NCBI GenBank assembly: GCA_017633985.1
Contig: JAGBOF010000010.1
Span: 124,001 to 188,000 of the forward strand
Length of the DNA stretch: 64,000 bases
Direction: 5' to 3'
From: Bacteroidales bacterium
GTDB taxonomy: Bacteria; Bacteroidota; Bacteroidia; Bacteroidales; P3
This document shows positions 45,927 through 55,339 of the stretch, one piece after another (position 1 is the stretch's first letter; each line of letters opens with the position of its first letter). The translations under genes and the position numbers were made by a program. The notes below the pieces were generated by a model, which did not search any database, was not told where the DNA came from, and worked only from the letters and a program-made list of their open reading frames with translations.

Positions 45927-45934
45927 TAACTTTG
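45927..45934 (+). promoter_or_regulatory. Sialidase-like gene promoter -7 box
   Basis: TAACTTTG fits the consensus, 22 bp before the ATG at 45957. Confidence 0.6.
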
Positions 45935-45956
45935 CATCAAAATACTTTTACATAAT

Positions 45957-47063
45957 ATGAAAATAAAATTCAGTTGGTTTATTGCCTTCACATGGCTTTT
46001 GGGGTCTTTTCTGCAGGCACAAAACAATGATAAAAAAGCCTTTGTCTGCGATGAATTCCTATATGATACGGCTGTTTTCGCATCCTGTCACGCTTCGACA
46101 ATCGTTCAAACCGATGAAGGTGATTTATTGGCGGCATATTTCGGCGGTTCGTATGAAGGATGTGATGATGTGTGCATATGGTTATCCCGAAAAAAATACG
46201 GAACTAATACATGGCTTTCTCCAGTTAAGATTGCAGACGGAAATCCCTACGGAGAATTGAAAGAAAAGAAAGCTTGCTACAATCCCGTTCTGTACAAATT
46301 TCCGCAAAACGGCAAATTAGTTTTGTTTTTCAAGATAGGAAAAAATGTTCAAGACTGGACAGGATGGTACAGCGTCTCGGAAGATAACGGATATACGTGG
46401 AGTAATAAACAAATGTTGCCCGAAGGTTATTTGGGACCTATAAAAAACAAACCCGAACTGATAAACAATAAGTTGATATGCCCTTCAAGTACGGAAAAAG
46501 GCGGTTGGAAGATTCATTTTGAAATATTTGATTTGGATAAAAACGCATGGCAATATGTCGGACCGGTAAAAGCTGCCCGTGCCATATCAACAATGAATAT
46601 GCCTAAAGGGGAAAAAGAACCTATTATATGTATTCAGCCTTCTATATTGAAACTTCCTGACGGCAGACTGACTGTTTTGTGCCGCACAAAGAACGGCCGT
46701 TTAGCCCAATCGTTCAGTAAAGACGGCGGAATGTCGTGGACGAAGGTTAAATTGACTGATCTGCCCAACAATAACTCGGGTACTGACGCCGTAACGCTTA
46801 AAGACGGACGCCATGTATTGGTTTGCAATGACATTGCAACCAAAGACGGTCAGGAAATGGGTGCCAGAAGTCCGTTAAGTCTGTTAGTTTTTGATAAAGA
46901 CATGAAAACAGTTTTGAAAAGAATTGTTTTGGAAGACGAAAAAGATGCGGAATTCAGCTACCCTGCCGTAATACAGGGCAAAAACGGCAATTTGCACATA
47001 ACATACACATGGAAAAGAAAGCGGATTGCCTATAAAGAAATAGATTTAAATCTTCTTGATTAA
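45957..47063 (+). CDS. Exported sialidase-like (BNR repeat) glycoside hydrolase
   Basis: The 368-aa protein has a signal peptide ending near FLQAQ and a six-bladed propeller-like body of the BNR_2/sialidase superfamily. Two Asp-box motifs are clear: SEDNGYTWSN and SKDGGMSWTK. The opening ASCHASTIVQTDEGDLLAAYFGGSYEGCDDVCIW is typical of the exo-alpha-sialidase family found in bacteria and plants. I cannot identify the full arginine triad by eye, so true sialidase activity is not established; related proteins act on other glycans. It is monocistronic and followed by a type B array. Confidence 0.8.
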   Translation: MKIKFSWFIAFTWLLGSFLQAQNNDKKAFVCDEFLYDTAVFASCHASTIVQTDEGDLLAAYFGGSYEGCDDVCIWLSRKKYGTNTWLSPVKIADGNPYGELKEKKACYNPVLYKFPQNGKLVLFFKIGKNVQDWTGWYSVSEDNGYTWSNKQMLPEGYLGPIKNKPELINNKLICPSSTEKGGWKIHFEIFDLDKNAWQYVGPVKAARAISTMNMPKGEKEPIICIQPSILKLPDGRLTVLCRTKNGRLAQSFSKDGGMSWTKVKLTDLPNNNSGTDAVTLKDGRHVLVCNDIATKDGQEMGARSPLSLLVFDKDMKTVLKRIVLEDEKDAEFSYPAVIQGKNGNLHITYTWKRKRIAYKEIDLNLLD

Positions 47064-47087
47064 TAACAACATACAAAAGCATGAAAA

Positions 47088-47170
47088 AAGACGGCGTTAA
47101 AATTTTTTAATACGGCGTTTCAGTAAAATAAAACGCCGTATTAATTTCTTAAAACGCCGTCTTTTTTCAG
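47088..47170. repeat. Intergenic 21-bp module array (type B, mirror-symmetric)
   Basis: Cores CGGCG at 47092 and 47113 and CGCCG at 47134 and 47155 are exactly 21 bp apart. The first two modules are the inverse of the last two, so the whole array is one palindrome. Confidence 0.9.
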
Positions 47171-47617
47171 CGGTATGTAATACGGAATTTTTGATACGTT
47201 GTTTAAACGGATTTTGTTAATAAAAGTGTGGAAAAAAAAGAAATTTTAAAAATTTTTAACTTCGTGTTGTTGAAAAAAATTTAAACAAAAATTCAGTAAA
47301 GTTTATTAAATAAAACTTATAATGGTTTTGTAAAAGCATGAATTAACGTTTATTGCTGACAAATTACGGTGAAAATGCAGAAAAACGAAAAAAACATTAA
47401 AAAATTTTTTTATTTCAAAAAAATAGTCTATAATTGGGCAGTTATGGTTTTATGTAATGAGTCGGTAAATTTAAATAGTAGAAAATCAGGGTAGATAGAA
47501 AAATTTTTATTTGCTTGAGGGCATATTCTGACATTGCATGCAATCCGTCCGCCTTATATACGGAATTTTTTCGAATTACAAGCAAAAAAATAAAAAAAAA
47601 GTAAAAAAATAAATTCA
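47171..47617. other. AT-rich region upstream of dnaA
   Basis: About 450 bp rich in A and T runs without an ORF. One DnaA-box-like site, TGTGGAAAA (47227-47235, one mismatch to TGTGGATAA), is visible. I did not find a cluster of DnaA boxes, so an origin here is only a possibility suggested by the position next to dnaA. Confidence 0.3.
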
Positions 47618-47625
47618 TAATTTTG
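47618..47625 (+). promoter_or_regulatory. dnaA promoter -7 box
   Basis: TAATTTTG lies only 5 bp before an in-frame GTG at 47630, so transcription would begin at or after that codon. This favours the ATG at 47651 as the dnaA start. Confidence 0.65.
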
Positions 47626-47650
47626 CGTTGTGAAAAAAATATTGTTTAAG

Positions 47651-49087
47651 ATGCAAAACACAGACAAAAATAAGCTGAAAAAGGTTTGGGATGAGTGCCT
47701 TAAGATATTGACCGACATTATACCGAAGGAAGAATTTGCCGTTTGGTTTTCTGACATTACTGCCGTGAAATATGAAGATAATTTTTTGTATCTTGAAGTC
47801 CCTACAAGTTACTATTACGAATATATAGAAGCTCATTATATCGACGAATTGGGAAGAACCATCCGCAGAGTATTCGGAAGTTCCACCCAATTAAGGTATA
47901 TGATACGTATAACGGATGCGAACCTAATGACAATGAACAGTGTAAATCATTCAGTGGTTGAAAACGCACCGCAACAAGCCCCCGTAATACTGAACAATCC
48001 CGATATAAAAGAGCTGCCGAACCCGTTCATCATCCCGGGAATAAAACCCATAAAGGTAGAATCCCAATTGAAAGAGAACTATACGTTTGAAAATTTCATT
48101 GAAGGGTCATGTAATAAGTTTGCGAGAAGTGCAGGTTACGCCGTTGCACAGAATCCGGGCAAAACAGCGTTCAATCCGCTTTTGATTTACTCTCCTGTTG
48201 GTTTGGGTAAGACGCATTTGGTTCATGCGATAGGTATTGAGATAAAGAAACTGCATCCTGAAAAAACCGTATTGTACATAGGTGCCGACCAATTCATACG
48301 CCAATATGTCAAAAGCGTACAGGACAACACGACAAACGACTTTTTGCAGTTTTACCAAATGATGATAGACGTATTAATTATAGATGACATCCAATATTTG
48401 GAGAAAAAACAAGGCACACAGGATATTTTCTTCCAAATATTCAACTGGCTTCATTCATTGGGTAAACAACTTATCATAACATCTGACAAAGCCCCTGCCG
48501 ACATGGTGGGTTTCGAAGAAAGGGTTCTCTCACGTCTTAAATGGGGACTTAATGCCGAGTTGCAGATTCCCGATGTGCAGACAAGAATTGATATAATCAA
48601 AAAGAAAATAGAGAATGACGGCAACATATCAATGCCTGACGAAGTAATAGAATATTTGGCTTACAGTGTAAATACGTCTATAAGGGAATTGGAAGGTGCA
48701 TTGGTTTCGGTTATGGCGCATGCTACGCTCTCCAAACAGGATATTACGATAGATTTAGCACGGGAAATAGTTGATAAATTCGTCAAATCCAATACCAGAG
48801 AGATAACAATAGAATATATTCAGAAGATGGTATGCAACTATTTCAATATATCAATGGAACAAATGCTTTCACGCTCCAGAAAAGGCGACATTGTGACGGC
48901 ACGGCATATAAGTATGTATTTGGCACGCAAGCTTACAAAATCGTCATTGGTTGCCATAGGGGATAAATGCGGCAAGAAGGATCATGCAACGGTCCTGCAC
49001 GCATGCAAATCGGTGGAAAACAGCTGTCAGATAGACAAGAACTACCGCAAAAACGTTGAAGACATCGAAAAGAAAATAATTAATTAG
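47651..49087 (+). CDS. dnaA: Chromosomal replication initiator DnaA
   Basis: The 478-aa initiator opens the origin. Domain I (about residues 1-85) has KVWDECLKILTDIIPKEEFAVWFSDI. The AAA+ domain has Walker A SPVGLGKTHL (K187), Walker B VLIIDDIQYLEKK and the sensor-1/box VII region ITSDKAPADMVGFEERVLSRLKWG. Domain IV ends with KKDHATVLHACKSVENS, the DnaA-box recognition helix. A GTG-started frame from 47630 is rejected because the promoter leaves no room for it. A strong terminator follows immediately. Confidence 0.97.
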   Translation: MQNTDKNKLKKVWDECLKILTDIIPKEEFAVWFSDITAVKYEDNFLYLEVPTSYYYEYIEAHYIDELGRTIRRVFGSSTQLRYMIRITDANLMTMNSVNHSVVENAPQQAPVILNNPDIKELPNPFIIPGIKPIKVESQLKENYTFENFIEGSCNKFARSAGYAVAQNPGKTAFNPLLIYSPVGLGKTHLVHAIGIEIKKLHPEKTVLYIGADQFIRQYVKSVQDNTTNDFLQFYQMMIDVLIIDDIQYLEKKQGTQDIFFQIFNWLHSLGKQLIITSDKAPADMVGFEERVLSRLKWGLNAELQIPDVQTRIDIIKKKIENDGNISMPDEVIEYLAYSVNTSIRELEGALVSVMAHATLSKQDITIDLAREIVDKFVKSNTREITIEYIQKMVCNYFNISMEQMLSRSRKGDIVTARHISMYLARKLTKSSLVAIGDKCGKKDHATVLHACKSVENSCQIDKNYRKNVEDIEKKIIN

Positions 49088-49095
49088 TAAATATA

Positions 49096-49136
49096 AAATG
49101 TAGATAAGTTTTTGATTACTTGTCTGCATTTTTTTG
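49096..49136 (+). terminator. Rho-independent terminator of dnaA
   Basis: AAATGTAGATAAGT (49096-49109) pairs with ACTTGTCTGCATTT (49118-49131) using two G-U pairs, followed by seven T. The next gene starts only 24 bp later. Confidence 0.85.
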
Positions 49137-49159
49137 TTTTACATAATATAATAAACAGA

Positions 49160-50845
49160 ATGGGTATCGTACTTAGCATACTGAATTTTCTCGGAGCATT
49201 GGGCTTATTCCTTTACGGAATGACGATAATGAGCGACAGTTTACAGAAATTGGCAGGTGATGGTTTACGCAGTTTGTTAAACAAAATGACCTCCAATCCT
49301 TTTAAAGGCATTCTTACAGGTATAGGAATGACAATTGTAATGAACGCATCCGCCGCAACGATAGTTATGGCGGTAAGTTTTGTCAATGCGGGTCTGCTTT
49401 CGTTAAGCGGGGCTATCACCATAATTATGGGAGCCAATATAGGAACGACATTAACTGCATGGATTATATCATTACTGGGATTTAATTTTTCAATAACCAA
49501 GTTCTGTCTTCCGCTTATTGCCCTTGCCACTCCTCTTATAATGACGAAAAAATACAAGACAACGGGTTGTTTTGTTATCGGATTTGCACTTATATTCTAC
49601 GGATTGGGAATTCTGCAGTCCATGGTGCCTGATTTCACGCAACCGCAATACTCTTCATTGGTGGAAACCGTTGCCACACTGTCAAATTATGGTTATTTGT
49701 CCATTCTTTTATTTGTCGTAATAGGTTCAATAGTTACTTTCTGCATACAATCATCCACTGCAATGATGGCAGTTACGCTTGTAATGTGCGCAAAAGGACT
49801 TATAACATTCGAAATGGCATGTGCCTTGTGCTTGGGTGAGAATATAGGAACGACGATAACTGCAAATATTGCCGCAATGGTGGCAAACAGAACGGCAAAA
49901 CGTGCTGCCAGAGCACATTTTCTGTTCAATTTTACGGGCGTTGTATGGATTCTTATTCTGTTCTTCCCTGTCACTTGGTTGATACGGCATTTTATTATGA
50001 TGATAGGTTTTGCCGATCCTGACATCAATGCTATGAGTATACCCGTTGCACTTGCCTGCTTCCACTCTTTCTTTAATATTGCCAATTCCGCACTTCTTGT
50101 TTGGTTTATTCCTACAATGATAAAAATACTTTATAAACTTGTTCCCGACACTGATGATGAAGAAGAATTCAGATTGAAATATATCAAACAGGGATTTATT
50201 TCTACGGGAGAAATTGCACTTGAGCCTGCAAAGAAAGAGATAGAGGTATTTTCCAAACGTGTGGTCAAGATGTTTGATTTCATTCCAGAATTATTCACTC
50301 TTCAGGACGCCAAACAGTTTTCCAAACTTGCCGAAAGGACCGCGAAATATGAGGAAATCACCGACCGAATGGAAGTTGAGATTGCGCATTATTTGACCAA
50401 CGTATCGGAAAACGGTCTGTCGGTAAGGGGTTCCAAAGAAGTGGAGAGTATGCTTAAAATTGTTGACAATCTGGAAAGTATAGGCGATTCATGTTATCAG
50501 ATGTCGCTTGCAATAGAAGGTAAAAACAAACAGCATATTGAATTCTCCGCACACATGACCGAAAACATTGAATCCATGTTTAAACTGGTTCAGGGGGCAT
50601 TACTACAGATGAATGAGAACCTTACGGAGAATTACAATTCGGTTAAATTGGACAAAGCGGAAGATTGGGAAAACAGGATTAACAAAATGAGGGACAAACT
50701 CCGCGAAGAACATACCGAATCAATCCAACACAACGACTATTCTTATCAAACGGGAATTTTCTACAGCAATATGTTTGCACAATTGGAGAAATTAGGCGAT
50801 TACATCATCAATGTAACCGAAGCAATAACGGGAAAAAAGATGTAA
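49160..50845 (+). CDS. Na/phosphate cotransporter with C-terminal PhoU-like domain
   Basis: The 561-aa inner membrane protein of the NptA/YjbB family. The two inverted membrane repeats carry the duplicated signature: GIGMTIVMNASAATIVMAVSFVNAG and later FCIQSSTAMMAVTLVMCAKG, each followed by ANIGTT or ENIGTT. A cytoplasmic PhoU-like helical region spans from ~360 to the end (VEIAHYLTNVSE, SIGDSCYQMSLAIEG). It would take up or export phosphate with sodium. The start MGIVLSILNFLGALGLFLYGM at 49160 is preferred to an upstream in-frame codon that lies in the dnaA terminator. Confidence 0.88.
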   Translation: MGIVLSILNFLGALGLFLYGMTIMSDSLQKLAGDGLRSLLNKMTSNPFKGILTGIGMTIVMNASAATIVMAVSFVNAGLLSLSGAITIIMGANIGTTLTAWIISLLGFNFSITKFCLPLIALATPLIMTKKYKTTGCFVIGFALIFYGLGILQSMVPDFTQPQYSSLVETVATLSNYGYLSILLFVVIGSIVTFCIQSSTAMMAVTLVMCAKGLITFEMACALCLGENIGTTITANIAAMVANRTAKRAARAHFLFNFTGVVWILILFFPVTWLIRHFIMMIGFADPDINAMSIPVALACFHSFFNIANSALLVWFIPTMIKILYKLVPDTDDEEEFRLKYIKQGFISTGEIALEPAKKEIEVFSKRVVKMFDFIPELFTLQDAKQFSKLAERTAKYEEITDRMEVEIAHYLTNVSENGLSVRGSKEVESMLKIVDNLESIGDSCYQMSLAIEGKNKQHIEFSAHMTENIESMFKLVQGALLQMNENLTENYNSVKLDKAEDWENRINKMRDKLREEHTESIQHNDYSYQTGIFYSNMFAQLEKLGDYIINVTEAITGKKM

Positions 50846-50885
50846 AATACCTCTTTGAAAATTAGCTTATTACACATAGCAAAAA

Positions 50886-50970
50886 TAAGACGCCGTTTTA
50901 AAAATTTAAAACAGCGTTTTATTTTACTGAAACGGCGTTTTAAGAAAATAAAACGCCGTCAAAAATTCCG
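50886..50970. repeat. Intergenic 21-bp module array (type B, 4 modules)
   Basis: Cores are at 50891 (CGCCG), 50912 (CAGCG), 50933 (CGGCG) and 50954 (CGCCG), exactly 21 bp apart. The array separates the convergent transporter and glyS genes. Because 21 bp is seven codons, one frame through it reads as a Lys/Arg/Phe heptad peptide; I do not call it a gene. Confidence 0.9.
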
Positions 50971-51001
50971 TATATCATTGTTTTATTTTTTAAGGCATAA
51001 T

Positions 51002-52510
51002 TTAATGGCTTGCAATATACGTTTTGATATTGTCAACAGCTACCCTTTCCTGCTGCATCGTATCTCTCAAGCGGATGGTTACGCTGTTGTCTTTAAGCGA
51101 GTCATTATCCACCGTGATACAATAAGGAGTACCGATGGCATCTTGGCGTCTGTAACGCTTGCCTATGGTATCTTTTTCCTCATAATGGGTTCGCATTGTG
51201 AATTTCAAATCATTCATAATGCTGCGTGCCATTTCCGGCAAACCGTCCTTATTAACCAACGGAAGCACACTCACTTTATACGGTGCCAATTGTTTAGGCA
51301 GATTCAATACCGTGCGGGTTTGTCCGTCTGAAAGTGTTTCTTCTTTATATGCATGCGAAAATACAGCCAAGAATGTACGGTCCAAACCTATGGAAGTCTC
51401 TACGCAATACGGCGTGTAGCTTTCGTTTATTTCCGAATCGAAGTATTGGATTTTCTTTCCGCTGAACTCCTGATGGCGTTTCAAATCAAAATCCGTTCTT
51501 GAGTGGATTCCTTCCAATTCCTTGAAACCAAACGGAAATTCAAACTCAATATCCGTTGCTGCATTGGCATAATGCGCCAATTTCTCGTGATCGTGATAAC
51601 GGTATTTCTCTTTAGGGATTCCCAAAGCCAAATGCCAATTCATTCTTTCTTCTTTCCAATAGTTAAACCAATCCATTTCAGTTCCAGGACGGCAGAAAAA
51701 TTCCATTTCCATCTGCTCAAATTCACGCATACGGAAGATAAACTGACGTGCAACTATTTCATTACGGAACGCTTTGCCTATTTGGGCAATACCGAACGGT
51801 ATTTTCATTCGGTTAGTCTTCTGAACGTTCAGGTAATTTACGAAAATACCCTGTGCCGTTTCGGGTCTTAAATAGATAGTGTCGCTGTCGTCGGAAACGG
51901 AACCCATCTTCGTTGCGAACATCAGGTTGAACTGTCTTACGTCAGTCCAATTTCTTGTTCCCGAAATAGGACAAACAATGCCCAACTCCTCTATCAAAGA
52001 CTTCAATCCTGCCAAATCATTTGCGTTCATTAGGTCTGCAAACCTTTGATGTATCGTTTCCATCTCCTGTTTGTAGCCTTTGACGCGCTCACTTGTTGCA
52101 AGGAATTGTTCTTCGTTGAAACTGTCTCCGAAACGCTTCTTTGCCTTGGCTATTTCCTTATTAATTTTTTCTTCAATCTTTGCAATATGGTCTTCAATCA
52201 ACACATCGGCACGGTAACGTTTCTTACTGTCTTTGTTATCTATCAAAGGATCGTTGAAAGCATCCACATGACCGCTGGCTTTCCATATTTTAGGATGCAT
52301 AAATATAGCACTGTCCACACCGACAATGTTTTCATGCATCTGCGTCATCGAACGCCACCAATATTGCTTAATATTATTTTTCAATTCCACGCCGTTAGGG
52401 CCGTAATCATACACTGCACCCAATCCGTCATACAATTCGCTGGAAGGAAATATAAATCCGTATTCTTTTGCGTGCGAAACTATCTTTTTAAATATATCTT
52501 CACTGCTCAT
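51002..52510 (-). CDS. glyS: Glycyl-tRNA synthetase (alpha2 type)
   Basis: The 502-aa class II synthetase charges tRNA-Gly. Motif 1 region: FIFPSSELYDGLGAVYDYGPNGVELKNNI. Motif 2: FGIAQIGKAFRNEIVARQFIFRMREFEQMEMEFF. Motif 3: CVETSIGLDRTFLAVF. The C-terminal anticodon-binding domain begins around LAPYKVSVLPLVNKDG. It is the eukaryote-like dimeric form, as usual in Bacteroidota, not the bacterial alpha2beta2 form. It follows rho on the same strand; the gap is filled by a heptanucleotide array with no visible promoter, so it may depend on transcription through rho. Confidence 0.95.
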   Translation of the reverse strand: MSSEDIFKKIVSHAKEYGFIFPSSELYDGLGAVYDYGPNGVELKNNIKQYWWRSMTQMHENIVGVDSAIFMHPKIWKASGHVDAFNDPLIDNKDSKKRYRADVLIEDHIAKIEEKINKEIAKAKKRFGDSFNEEQFLATSERVKGYKQEMETIHQRFADLMNANDLAGLKSLIEELGIVCPISGTRNWTDVRQFNLMFATKMGSVSDDSDTIYLRPETAQGIFVNYLNVQKTNRMKIPFGIAQIGKAFRNEIVARQFIFRMREFEQMEMEFFCRPGTEMDWFNYWKEERMNWHLALGIPKEKYRYHDHEKLAHYANAATDIEFEFPFGFKELEGIHSRTDFDLKRHQEFSGKKIQYFDSEINESYTPYCVETSIGLDRTFLAVFSHAYKEETLSDGQTRTVLNLPKQLAPYKVSVLPLVNKDGLPEMARSIMNDLKFTMRTHYEEKDTIGKRYRRQDAIGTPYCITVDNDSLKDNSVTIRLRDTMQQERVAVDNIKTYIASH

Positions 52511-52679
52511 ATTATATTATGTATTATGTTTTATGTAGTACGTTTTTATGTAATATGTAGTATGTTTTATGTTGTATGTAGTACTTTTTATGTTTTACAT
52601 AGTACGCTTTATGTAGTACGTAGTACGTAACTCTACATACTACATACTACGTACTACATAATACATACTACATAAAAAT
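52511..52679. repeat. Heptanucleotide array folding back on itself (type C, copy 2)
   Basis: Degenerate 7-bp units of the form NNTATGT, AGTACGT or TTTATGT run from the base after the glyS start codon to about 52632. Five or six units of the complementary CTACATA form follow, up to the rho stop codon. As in copy 1, the array is the entire intergenic region and can fold into a long hairpin, here inside a possible rho-glyS transcript. Confidence 0.88.
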
Positions 52680-54506
52680 TTATCCGTTCATGTTAAGTAA
52701 AAATTCTTCGTTGGTTCTGGTTACCGACATACGGTTTTTAATCAAATCCATTGCTTCGTTAGGCGTCATATCTGCGATATAGTTACGCAGGATAAGCATT
52801 CTGTTCAATACATTATCCGAAAGAAGCAAATCATCACGCCTTGTGGACGATGCAACCAAGTCAACGGCAGGGTAAATACGCTTGTTAGACAATTTTCTGT
52901 CCAATTGCAATTCCATATTTCCCGTTCCCTTGAATTCTTCGAATATAACCTCGTCCATTTTCGACCCCGTCTCAATCAGAGCCGTCGCAATAATGGTCAA
53001 ACTTCCCCCGTTCTCAATATTACGTGCCGCACCGAAGAAACGTTTAGGCTTTTGAAGTGCGTTAGCCTCCACACCTCCCGAAAGAACCTTGCCGCTGGCA
53101 GGTGCAACCGTGTTATAAGCACGTGCAAGTCTTGTAATACTGTCCAAAACAATCACCACGTCGTGTCCGCATTCCACCATACGTTTAGCTTTCTCCAAAA
53201 CAATATTTGCTATCTTCACATGGCGTTCTGCAGGTTCGTCAAAAGTAGAAGCAATCACTTCGGCATTAACCGTACGCTGCATATCGGTGACTTCTTCAGG
53301 CCTTTCATCTATCAAAAGTACGATAAGATATACTTCTGGATGGTTAGCAGCAATGGCATTAGCCACATCCTTCAACAATGTTGTCTTACCCGTTTTCGGA
53401 GGAGCCACTATCATCGCACGCTGTCCCTTTCCTATCGGAGTAAACAGATCTATAATACGCGTAGAAAGGTTTTCGCCCTGATGACCCGTAAGTTTGAATT
53501 TTTCTTCAGGGAACAACGGCGTAAGATATTCGAATGCTATTCTGTCACGTATGGATTCCGGTTTAATACCGTTAATACTCATCACCTTAACCATCGGGAA
53601 ATATTTCTCGCCTTCCTTCGGCGGACGTATCATTCCGCGTACCGTATCACCGGCTTTAAGTGCGAAGTATTTAGCCTGCGACATTGAGATATAAATATCA
53701 TCCGGTGAGTTAAGGTAGTTGTAATCGCTTGAACGCAAAAAGCCGTATCCGTCAGGCATAAGCTCCAATACGCCTTCGGCTTCTATTAATCCTTCCGTAT
53801 CAGTAGGAAATATTATGTTTGGATCCTCTTTCAGAGTATCGGCATCGCTTACCGCTGGCTTATTGTTGTTTATTACCGCAACTCTGTCGTTGTTTACGGC
53901 ATTACTGTTATTATTTACTCCCGCAGGATTGTTATTTCTTATATTGTTTGCAGGTTTAGGCTGCATATTGTTAGGTTTGGCAGCAGCCATCGGTCTTATT
54001 CTGTCATTATTGTTAACAATCGGACGTTTTGGTTGGAAATCCGGGATATTCAATTCCTCTATTTTCGGACCGTCAGGCAGTTTGGATACATTCAAATCCT
54101 TAACTATTTGTTGTTTTGCCTGAAATAAAGTAGCTGTCGATACGACTGCATTTTCGTTATCGTCATGCAACATTGCAGATCCTGCAATAGGTCTCGGTTT
54201 TATATGAGTACGCGGACGTTTGCCCGTTATTTCTTTCGGTGTATCCGCCAAAGGCTGTTGCTGTGGCTCTTCTTCCTGCGGTTTGGCGGCATTTTTAGGA
54301 GGTCTGCCGCGTTTTTTGGCAGTTGCTTGCACTTGTTGTGCGTCGGATGCTGCATTTGTATCAGGGTTTGCAGCCTGAAAATCCAAAATCTTATAGATTA
54401 ATTCCTGTGTATCGTTTAACCGCGCTGTCTTTGGAACGTCCATCTGCTTTGCTATTGCTTTCAGTTCGGGCAGGGAACATTGTTCCAACTGTGATTTACT
54501 GTACAT
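52680..54506 (-). CDS. rho: Transcription termination factor Rho (Bacteroidota form)
   Basis: The 608-aa hexameric RNA helicase terminates transcription. Residues 1-40 form the Rho N-terminal helical domain ([18 protein letters not shown]). Residues ~60-245 are a long Lys/Pro/Asn/Gln-rich insertion typical of this phylum. An RNA-binding cold-shock-like domain follows ([20 protein letters not shown]). The ATPase core has Walker [12 protein letters not shown] (about residues 364-374), the Q-loop region and [12 protein letters not shown]. It has a leader of about 120 nt from the promoter at 54629-54636, compatible with autogenous control. Confidence 0.96.
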   Translation of the reverse strand: MYSKSQLEQCSLPELKAIAKQMDVPKTARLNDTQELIYKILDFQAANPDTNAASDAQQVQATAKKRGRPPKNAAKPQEEEPQQQPLADTPKEITGKRPRTHIKPRPIAGSAMLHDDNENAVVSTATLFQAKQQIVKDLNVSKLPDGPKIEELNIPDFQPKRPIVNNNDRIRPMAAAKPNNMQPKPANNIRNNNPAGVNNNSNAVNNDRVAVINNNKPAVSDADTLKEDPNIIFPTDTEGLIEAEGVLELMPDGYGFLRSSDYNYLNSPDDIYISMSQAKYFALKAGDTVRGMIRPPKEGEKYFPMVKVMSINGIKPESIRDRIAFEYLTPLFPEEKFKLTGHQGENLSTRIIDLFTPIGKGQRAMIVAPPKTGKTTLLKDVANAIAANHPEVYLIVLLIDERPEEVTDMQRTVNAEVIASTFDEPAERHVKIANIVLEKAKRMVECGHDVVIVLDSITRLARAYNTVAPASGKVLSGGVEANALQKPKRFFGAARNIENGGSLTIIATALIETGSKMDEVIFEEFKGTGNMELQLDRKLSNKRIYPAVDLVASSTRRDDLLLSDNVLNRMLILRNYIADMTPNEAMDLIKNRMSVTRTNEEFLLNMNG

Positions 54507-54628
54507 ACTTGTCTGTATTAATGTATATATACGTGATTGTTACTGTTTAAAGTCTTAAAAAATTGTTTTTCGGGAATATCCGTGCAATTCAAAGTATCAG
54601 AATTGCATCTTAACGGAAAAACTTTCCG

Positions 54629-54636
54629 CAAAATTA
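54629..54636 (-). promoter_or_regulatory. rho promoter -7 box
   Basis: The plus strand reads CAAAATTA, giving TAATTTTG about 123 bp before the rho start codon. The leader 54507-54622 has no ORF. Confidence 0.6.
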
Positions 54637-54737
54637 CAACTTTATTTCCAATTGCGGACAAAAAACTATAAAAAATTTATTTATTTTTACATAAAACCAC
54701 CGCCCTGCGTATTTTCATTGCCGCTTTATTGCATGTC

Positions 54738-54849
54738 TGCGCCGCCCCGTGGCGTTTTATTTTCAAAAAAAGGGTTTTTTCGGGTCAAAAAAACTGTTTT
54801 TTTGAGGTAAAAAAAGGGTTTTTTCTGAATTAATACGGCACGGGGCTGC
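54738..54849. repeat. Type A palindromic A/T-tract element, copy 4
   Basis: Left arm GCCGCCCCGTGGCGT and right arm ACGGCACGGGGCTGC pair imperfectly. The cores GGG (54772), CTG (54794) and GGG (54816) are 22 bp apart inside A-run/T-run palindromes. It lies in the 833-bp divergent region between rho and the PAP2 gene. To its right, up to about 54930, AT-rich modules at 21 bp continue. Confidence 0.9.
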
Positions 54850-55049
54850 AAAAACATGCTTTAGGGCGTGATATTATCGCATACGGGCGGATATTTTGCG
54901 CAATTTCATCACGGTAATATACTATATTATATATATATAGGTATACGTTTTAACTTCGCAAAACATATTCCTGTCAAAGCAAAAGGCTGCATAAAGGCGC
55001 AGGGTTGAAGTTTTACGGGATTTATCCGCAACTAATAAAAATCTTTTTG

Positions 55050-55057
55050 TAATTTTG
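55050..55057 (+). promoter_or_regulatory. Promoter -7 box upstream of the PAP2 leader
   Basis: TAATTTTG fits the consensus and lies 283 bp before the PAP2 gene, implying a leader of about 275 nt. A second, poorer box (AAATTTTG, 55103-55110) precedes the rod-shaped element more closely. Confidence 0.55.
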
Positions 55058-55117
55058 CACTCCGCTTTTGACGTAAAGCGGCTTTGAAATACAATAACGT
55101 AAAAATTTTGTATACTG

Positions 55118-55262
55118 TTGCAAAACTCATAAATACGACCGATAAAAAGAGTAAGTAACGTAACGGATTAAAAACTGCAATTAACACTATCAGGTGTTTG
55201 TTTGTATGTTTTAGTTACAGTGGGTTCTTGGTCGTTCCCTTGAGTTTATAAAACAATTGCAA
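55118..55262 (+). ncRNA. Rod-shaped structured leader or 6S-like RNA candidate
   Basis: Complementary pairs nest along one axis: TTGCAA (55118-55123) with TTGCAA (55257-55262), AAACTC (55123-55128) with GAGTTT (55242-55247), ACGACC (55135-55140) with GGTCGT (55230-55235), GTAAC (55155-55159 or 55160-55164) with GTTAC (55214-55218), and AACAC (55183-55187) with GTGTT (55194-55198). The result is a long interrupted hairpin of about 145 nt, a shape shared with 6S RNA. A copy of the left arm (AACTC, 5 bases, ACGACC) recurs at 55321-55336, just before the PAP2 start, so the right arm has two possible partners. Confidence 0.5.
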
Positions 55263-55320
55263 AGAATATACCTGATTTTTCATTTTGTATTTCAATATAA
55301 TTACATAACAATTTAATCAA

Positions 55321-55336
55321 AACTCTAAAAACGACC
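55321..55336 (+). promoter_or_regulatory. Second partner of the leader's right arm at the PAP2 start
   Basis: AACTCTAAAAACGACC here repeats 55124-55140 (AACTCATAAATACGACC) with one base less in the middle. It ends 3 bases before the PAP2 ATG. Pairing with GGTCGT...GAGTT (55230-55246) would cover the ribosome landing region. Confidence 0.5.
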
Positions 55337-55339
55337 AAA

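Noticed and set aside
47171-47617. Chromosomal origin next to dnaA
   Set aside because: Only one imperfect DnaA box was found; AT-richness alone is not enough here because most gaps are AT-rich.
50855-51331. 158-codon plus-strand frame beginning with a Lys/Arg/Phe heptad peptide
   Set aside because: Its start lies in a type B array whose 21-bp step mimics a 7-residue repeat, and the rest is antisense to glyS.
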